Shown piece by piece: positions 57,315-64,000 of a DNA stretch of 64,000 nt. The position numbers and the translations under genes are program-made. This DNA comes from Berghia stephanieae (Eukaryota > Mollusca > Gastropoda > Nudibranchia > Aeolidiidae). The stretch lies in the NCBI GenBank assembly GCA_034508935.3, contig CM067452.1, positions 8,505,005 through 8,569,004 of the forward strand, in the 5' to 3' direction. The first letter of the stretch is position 1, and each line of letters begins with the position of its first letter. The notes beneath the pieces were generated by a model that was not told the origin of the DNA, did not search any database, and worked only from the letters and a program-made list of their open reading frames with translations.

Positions 57315-58945
57315 TTATTGCTTGTTGTTATAAAGCCTAATACTGGACGGCAGAAAAGATTTTCGGTGTCTCTCTGTTTTCGTTGAAATAGAGAAAGGGC
57401 GACCACTTCTTTCTGACATAATAATTGATGGTCTTAGTGGATGATACTGGTCATTTAATATTTTAGTTATTTTATTTATACAAAATTTCTCGTATAAAAG
57501 ATCTACATCGTCAACATCATTTATATAGCGTTTAATGGATTTTTTAATATTTGAATTTATTTTGTTCCTTTCCACTGCTAAGCAATTGCCTCCCCAAGCT
57601 GTTATACAAAATGACAAAACACTTTCGATTACTGCTCTATAAAATAATGTGCAGAGGGTTTTATCTATTCTAAACTGAGAGAGTTTCGATAAAAAATATG
57701 TACGTCTGCACATCTTATGCCTAATTATTTTCAAGTGTTCATCCCACTTGAGCCTGTCGTCAATCGTTACACCAAGGTATTTGTAGTGAGGAACTCGCTG
57801 GACGAATTGGTCCTTTAATTTTAACGGTTCTATCGGTTCCTTCACTCTCCTAAAGTCAATCACTAGCTCCTTTGTCTTGCTTATGTTAAGCTCTAGGTGG
57901 TGGGCATCACACCAAGACACAAATCTATCAATTTCTTGCCTATAAGCCACTTCGTTGCCATTTGTTATGAGGCCTTGAAGAGCGGTGTCATCTGCAAACT
58001 TTATTAAAGGTACACTCAGGTTTTGACTTCTACAGTCATTCGTGTATATTGTGAATAATACAGGGGACAATACACAACCTTGAGGAGCACCAGTATTTGT
58101 AGTTATACAGGAAGATTTGTTTTGTCCTAATTGAACATATTGTGCTCTCTCCGTAAGAAATTCGAGCACCCAAGCAATTATATACTTGTTTAAATTCAGA
58201 CTAGTCAATTTTTGAACAACCAACTGAGGTTGCATTGTATTGAACGCTGAAGAAAAATCTGCAAAAAGCAATCTGCAATAGCTCCTAGCGTGATCTAGAT
58301 GCCTGTAGATGTTGTTTGTAAACAGCAAAATGGCATCCTCTACGCCACGTCCTGGTTTGTAAGCAAATTGATGACTATCACTCAATGGCATAAACTGATT
58401 CCTAATTTTAACAAGAACAAGTTTTTCTAAAGATTTCATGACTATTGAAGTCAGTGCAACAGGTCTGAGATCGTTCATAGTTTCAAGTTTTTCTTTTTTT
58501 GGAACAGGAATAATTTTTGAAGTTTTCCAAATTTCAGGGATTGAAACGCATTGGAGGGACCAGTTAAAAATATGTGTATAAATGGGGGAAAGCTGGTGGG
58601 CACATTCTTTTAATAGTTTTCCTTTCAATCCATCCGGCCCAGCAGCCTTCCTCTCGTTTAGTTTCGAAAATACGAATCTCGTTTCCTCTTCACTGACCTC
58701 AATAGTCATTTCATCTTCCAAAGCCCTGTCTAATTTATGTTTTTCATTTTCAATATCAAATTTGTTTGCTGTGTCGAAACGTGAATAAAATTTATTTAAA
58801 GTTTCAATTTCGATATCTTCTGATATAATCGTGGGCTTTGGATTATAGTTCACAGCAGTTTTAAGCCCCCGCCACGTGTCCCTTATATCCCCAGAAGAAA
58901 AGCATTTTTCAATTTTATTTTTGTACTTGTCTCTACAACTAGATA
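57315..58945 (-). mobile_element. Jockey-group LINE, RT part, left copy
   Basis: Open RT frame: KAAGPDGL, PVPKKE, LRPVALTSI, DFSSAFNT, GAPQGCVLSPVLF, KFADDTAL (catalytic FADD), and the C-terminal SFLPSSIRLYN. Family resemblance is to the Rex1/L2/CR1 group of non-LTR elements, which reverse-transcribe their RNA at a nicked target. The N-terminal endonuclease is cut off by the duplication junction at 58945. No frame break in this part. Confidence 0.9.
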
Positions 58946-59099
58946 TTACAGGAGGTTTCCCCTTAGGCTATTGGGGTTCTGATATGTATTTTTGTTTGTT
59001 AAAATCATGGACAAAAAATAACAAAGTCTGATCGTAAAAAGATTCCCGTCCCCCCCCAAATCAGTCCAAAGGGTATTCCTTTTCTCACCCCCTACCCAA

Positions 59100-60240
59100 C
59101 CTCTTTCTCTCCCCTCTTCTCTCTCTATTTTCTTCTCTCTTTTTCTCTCTTCTCTCTCCCCTTCTTCTCCTCTCCTTTTTCTTTCTTTTTTTCTTTTTTT
59201 CTTTCCCCCCCCCTCTCCCCCCCCAAATTCGCATCCCCCCTCTTCCCCACAAAACCCAAAAAAAGACAAGGACACTTTATTCCCCTTTCCGTCTCCTTCC
59301 GGGACTCTTTGAGTCCCATCCCCCTTTCAAGGGCCACCCCCACTTTCTTTGGGGGGGCGAAGCAAAGTACAACCTCTTTCGTTAAAAATGTTATTTGTGG
59401 TTTCAGATTTTTGTTGGGTTTTTGTTTTTGTTCTCTCTCCCCTCCTCCTCCTCCTCCCTCTTCCTCCTCCTCCCTCCCCCCCCCTCTTCCCTCCCCCCCC
59501 CCCCTCTTCCTCCTCCCCTCTTCCTCCTCGTCCTCTTCCTCCTCCCCTTTCTCCTCATCCTCTTCCTTCTACCCTCCCTTTCTCCTCATCCTCTCCCTTC
59601 TACTCCTCCCTTTCCTCCTCCTCCTCCTCTCATCATCATCATCAACCACCGCCAAACAATGAGTTAAAAATCATTATAATATTCATATCAGAAAGTTGTT
59701 GTTGTCATAGCAACTGCTTCTCTATTCCATATATACTTATCAAACTTCTCCTCATCTTCTTCACTCTCCTCTTCTTCCTCCGCCGCCTCTCCTCCTCCTC
59801 CTCCTCCTCCTCCTCCTCCTCCTCCTCCTCCTCCTCCTCTCCTCCTCTCTTCTTCTTCTTCTTCTTCTTCTTCTTCTTCTTCTTCTTCTCTTCTTCTTCT
59901 TCTTCTTCTTCTTCTTCTTCTTCTTCTTCTCTTCTTCTTCTTCTTTTTCTCTTCTTTTACTACTACTTCTTCTACTCCTCTTCCTCCTCCTCCTCCTCCT
60001 CCTCCTCCTCCTCCTCCTCCTCCTCCTCCTCCTCCTCTTCTTCCTCCTCTTCTTCCTCCTCCTTCTTCTTCTTCTTCCTTCTTCTTCTTCTTCTTTCTTC
60101 TTTCTTCTTCTTCTTTCTTCTTCTTTCTTCTTCTTCTTCCTTCTTCTTCTTCTTCTTCTTCTTCACTCTCCTCCTCGTACTCTCCTCTCTTATTGTTCTT
60201 GTTCTAATTCTCTTCCCCTCCTCCCCCCCCCCCCCCCTTT
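59100..60240. repeat. Polypyrimidine tract, right copy
   Basis: Same order of CT, CCT and TTC blocks as 55020-56360 but shorter and with altered run lengths. Confidence 0.95.
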
Positions 60241-60344
60241 CTTCTTGATTACTTCCACCGTATCTTCAGCCACCTTCCATTCCTCTCCCCATTTACCTCT
60301 ATGTCCTTCTGTGACGACTGGCGTTGATGGTCGTTAGACTTGCG

Positions 60345-60650
60345 GCTATGTTGTGGTCTTGTGGTATGACACTCTCTTTCTAATCGGAAGGCCTCGGTTC
60401 GAGCCTCGCTTGGTGCATCGTTGAGTCCATAGAAAAGACTCTTTACTCACATTCTCTCACATGTGTAAACTGAGTACCTGGCTGTTAACAGCGTTGTCTT
60501 TGTCTGGAAAAAAAATAATATTATCGCCTGACAGGCGTCACGTCCTGTTCTACACGTTACGTGTTGCTGCTGGTCAGGGACCATTTGTAAAGCGTTTTGA
60601 GCACATTTAGTGGATATTGCTCTATATATAAAAGCTCATTTTTTTTGTCT
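60345..60650 (+). repeat. SINE-1, copy in the right unit
   Basis: Nearly identical to 56455-56760; differs by single bases in runs (ggcctcgg against ggccctcgg). Confidence 0.8.
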
Positions 60651-60859
60651 CATTGCAAATTCAAGCAACGATGAGCGTGATCATTACTGGATGTTTTAAT
60701 AATGGTCTTTAACTAAATTGTAAAGTGAATGCAACCTACTCTTTTTTTTTTGTTTTTTTTTTGTTTTGTTTTATTTATTTATTTTTTAAAGATTTTTTTT
60801 AGTTACCAAACCGAACAGGAACCAAACGCGGACGTTTTTGTCTCGGAGTGGGAGCGATT

Positions 60860-60860
<1 letters not shown>

Positions 60861-60929
<69 letters not shown>

Positions 60930-61198
60930 TATTGCATCCCAAAAAGGAAATTTTTTGTACAGACGTGTTGTAATTTACACATAAGATAAAAATACAATGG
61001 AAATAGGATGTATATATATAAAAAAGGAGCAGCTCTATAACCAGAGCTGCGCTTAATAATATGAATAATTTCAACACTGTAAAATAGTTAAAACTGTCAC
61101 TATAAATTGAAAATTGAAAAGATTGCAAAACAAATAAATTAATAAATTAATATTTATATTTTTAAAAAGTAAAAATGAGAAATAATTATATAAAATGA
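60861..61198 (-). repeat. LINE 3' UTR with AAT tail, right copy
   Basis: As 56980-57314, with the (ATT)n tail at 60861-60927. Confidence 0.75.
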
Positions 61199-64000
61199 TT
61201 ATTGCTTGTTGTTATAAAGCCTAATACTGGACGGCAGAAAAGATTTTCGGTGTCTCTCTGTTTTCGTTGAAATAGAGAAAGGGCGACCACTTCTTTCTGA
61301 CATAATAATTGATGGTCTTAGTGGATGATACTGGTCATTTAATATTTTAGTTATTTTATTTATACAAAATTTCTCGTATAAAAGATCTACATCGTCAACA
61401 TCATTTATATAGCGTTTAATGGATTTTTTAATATTTGAATTTATTTTGTTCCTTTCCACTGCTAAGCAATTGCCTCCCCAAGCTGTTATACAAAATGACA
61501 AAACACTTTCGATTACTGCTCTATAAAATAATGTGCAGAGGGTTTTATCTATTCTAAACTGAGAGAGTTTCGATAAAAAATATGTACGTCTGCACATCTT
61601 ATGCCTAATTATTTTCAAGTGTTCATCCCACTTGAGCCTGTCGTCAATCGTTACACCAAGGTATTTGTAGTGAGGAACTCGCTGGACGAATTGGTCCTTT
61701 AATTTTTAACGGTTCTATCGGTTCCTTCACTCTCCTAAAGTCAATCACTAGCTCCTTTGTCTTGCTTATGTTAAGCTCTAGGTGGTGGGCATCACACCAA
61801 GACACAAATCTATCAATTTCTTGCCTATAAGCCACTTCGTTGCCATTTGTTATGAGGCCTTGAAGAGCGGTGTCATCTGCAAACTTTATTAAAGGTACAC
61901 TCAGGTTTTGACTTCTACAGTCATTCGTGTATATTGTGAATAATACAGGGGACAATACACAACCTTGAGGAGCACCAGTATTTGTAGTTATACAGGAAGA
62001 TTTGTTTTGTCCTAATTGAACATATTGTGCTCTCTCCGTAAGAAATTCGAGCACCCAAGCAATTATATACTTGTTTAAATTCAGACTAGTCCAATTTTTG
62101 AACAACCAACTGAGGTTGCATTGTATTGAACGCTGAAGAAAAATCTGCAAAAAGCAATCTGCAATAGCTCCTAGCGTGATCTAGATGCCTGTAGATGTTG
62201 TTTGTAAACAGCAAAATGGCATCCTCTACGCCACGTCCTGGTTTGTAAGCAAATTGATGACTATCACTCAATGGCATAAACTGATTCCTAATTTTAAACA
62301 AGAACAAGTTTTTCTAAAGATTTCATGACTATTGAAGTCAGTGCAACAGGTCTGAGATCGTTCATAGTTTCAAGTTTTTCTTTTTTTGGAACAGGAATAA
62401 TTTTTGAAGTTTTCCAAATTTCAGGGATTGAAACGCATTGGAGGGACCAGTTAAAAATATGTGTATAAATGGGGGAAAGCTGGTGGGCACATTCTTTTAA
62501 TAGTTTTCCTTTCAATCCATCCGGCCCAGCAGCCTTCCTCTCGTTTAGTTTCGAAAATACGAATCTCGTTTCCTCTTCACTGACCTCAATAGTCATTTCA
62601 TCTTCCAAAGCCCTGTCTAATTTATGTTTTTCATTTTCAATATCAAATTTGTTTGCTGTGTCGAAACGTGAATAAAATTTATTTAAAGTTTCAATTTCGA
62701 TATCTTCTGATATAATCGTGGGCTTTGGATTATAGTTCACAGCAGTTTTAAGCCCCCGCCACGTGTCCCTTATATCCCCAGAAGAAAAGCATTTTTCAAT
62801 TTTATTTTTGTACTTGTCTCTACAACTAGATATTACCCTCTTTATCTCTTTTTGTTTTGTTTTCAGATCTTTTTTGTTTCCACTAGTAAAGAGAGTTTTC
62901 TTTTGGTTCAATAAAAGTTTTAGATCTTTTGTTATCCAAGGCTTGTTGTTAGGATAATATTTTATTTCTTTTTTACAAGACACTAGCTGTTCACAGAATT
63001 TTAAATACTCACTCACACAGTCATTCAGCTCATCCACACTATCACATGATTCGATAAAAACATTCCAGTCAGTGCATTCAAAACAACCACGCAAATCTTC
63101 ACACACACTTCCATTCCAGATCTGTACACTTTTCTTTACTGGTTTTACACGTTTAAAAACAGGGCGGTAGGTGGGGAGTAGCAAGAGCATGCAGTGGTCA
63201 GATAAACCTAATGGGGCACGGGGTAAACATTTATAACTATTTTTAATATTACACAGGAATAAATCTAATGTTTTTTTGTCCCTTGTCTCGCAGTCCACGT
63301 ATTGATGAAGTCCCGGGAGAGTAAAATCGTTACATTGGTTAAAATCGCCAGTGACCATCAATACGGCATCGGGTGACTTAATTTGAATGTCCTGTATTTC
63401 TTTCCTCAAAATATTTTTCGCTGTGGTGTTGTCTGATGATGGTGGAATGTAGACGTTGATGATGATGACATGAGTATATTCCCGGGGTAGGTAATATGGT
63501 CGTGACGAAACAGTAATAAATTCAATTTTATCGTCACAATACATTTTCTTTATCTGACAGTTATTGGGGTGGCACCATTTGTTGTTAATATATGTGCACA
63601 CCCCACCCCCAGTTCGTTTATTTACATTAGTCCGATCTCCTCGAAATAGTGAATATTGTTCAATATTAAAACATGATGATGGTATGTGAGGAGATAGCCA
63701 AGTCTCTGTTAACGCTATTATGGAGGCTTGACGATAGTCACTATTAAAACGACACAGTGAAAACAGTTCATCAATTTTATTTTTCAGTGATCTTACATTA
63801 CCTGTCACTACACAGGGTAAAAATGGACGAAAAGGCCGTCTGTTAAATTTTGTTTTTATTCCTCCCTTTCTCCCCCTCTTTCTTACTTTAATAAACGATG
63901 TGTCAATAGTGGGTGGTGGGGGTGACACGGGTTGGAGGGATCGGAGAGTCTCTGGAGTATAAGTTATCGATAGGCTTATTTTGGCAGTAAAATCACAGGC
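61199..64000 (-). mobile_element. Jockey-group LINE, endonuclease plus RT, runs off the edge
   Basis: The frame is open to the window end. Endonuclease: GNVRSLKNK, TETWLSP, GDFNQC, LSDHCMLL (residues for the apurinic-type active site). Then RT as in the left copy, through FADD to SFLPSSIRLYN. Three one-base insertions in runs, near 62292-62299, 62091 and 61701-61710, break the RT frame where the left copy is open. ORF1 and the 5' UTR, if any, lie beyond 64000. Clade call is by motif memory only. Confidence 0.9.

Larger units (their letters stand above)
54873..58945. repeat. 4.07-kb tandem duplication, left unit
   Basis: Begins ttacagtaggtaccccttag and ends inside the LINE at tctctacaactagata. 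Order: unique lead, polypyrimidine tract, SINE-1, AAT array, LINE 3' UTR, LINE ORF part. The right unit repeats the order. Confidence 0.9.
58946..62836. repeat. Tandem duplication, right unit (3.89 kb)
   Basis: The junction aTTACaggagg joins the LINE interior to the unit start; TTAC is present at both breakpoints (54873 and 62833). The first 700 bp differ from the left unit by many homopolymer-type changes, whereas the SINE and LINE parts are almost identical. Confidence 0.9.

Overview
This 64 kb window is AT-rich animal nuclear DNA. The genes have introns with canonical GT/AG borders, tRNA-derived SINEs and LINE reverse transcriptases are present, and micro- and minisatellites are abundant. 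The mix of MITEs, SINE tails and LINE types suggests an invertebrate, most likely a lophotrochozoan such as a mollusc, but the species cannot be read from the sequence. No bacterial, plasmid, CRISPR or recognisable viral or LTR-element sequence was seen.

Two host genes can be assembled, lying tail to tail. At the left, on the + strand, are the last four exons of TMEM18 (1360-7462), a small nuclear-envelope membrane protein; its first exon lies outside the window or was not found. On the - strand, from about 48.3 kb down to 38.7 kb, is a large BTB/POZ zinc-finger transcription factor with six coding exons. The BTB domain is split over exons 1 and 2, a BACK-like helical part follows in exons 3 and 4, exon 5 carries two isolated zinc fingers, and exon 6 carries a PLDMS motif and five C-terminal fingers. 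Both genes contain apparent single-base frame breaks, mostly at homopolymers, so assembly error is the first explanation.

The rest is repeat DNA. From 1 to 25 kb the TMEM18 introns and downstream DNA hold three tRNA-SINE families, several MITE families (two with piggyBac-like TTAA ends), hairpin elements, and about a dozen copies of a retroposon that I call THR-1. A shorter relative, THR-2, shares two hairpins with it. From 25.9 to 28.4 kb lies a minisatellite of about 43 units of 59 bp. From 28 to 38 kb there are AAT and AGT microsatellites and scattered repeats with no gene recognised. LINE fragments and nested insertions fill the introns of the zinc-finger gene. At 50.6-51.7 kb is a foldback element with tRNA-like sequence in both arms. 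From 53.6 kb onward come C-rich and polypyrimidine tracts, then a 4 kb tandem duplication (54.87-62.84 kb) whose copies each contain a SINE and the 3' part of one LINE. The longer, right-hand LINE runs off the window edge.

The two genes show no sign of a shared pathway. The most notable non-gene signal is the THR retroposon group: its 3' hairpin keeps the loop while the stem changes in a compensated way, and its target-site duplications range from 11 to about 60 bp. Family labels (THR, SINE-1, MITE-1, Rep-R and so on) are coined here for cross-reference and are not database names.
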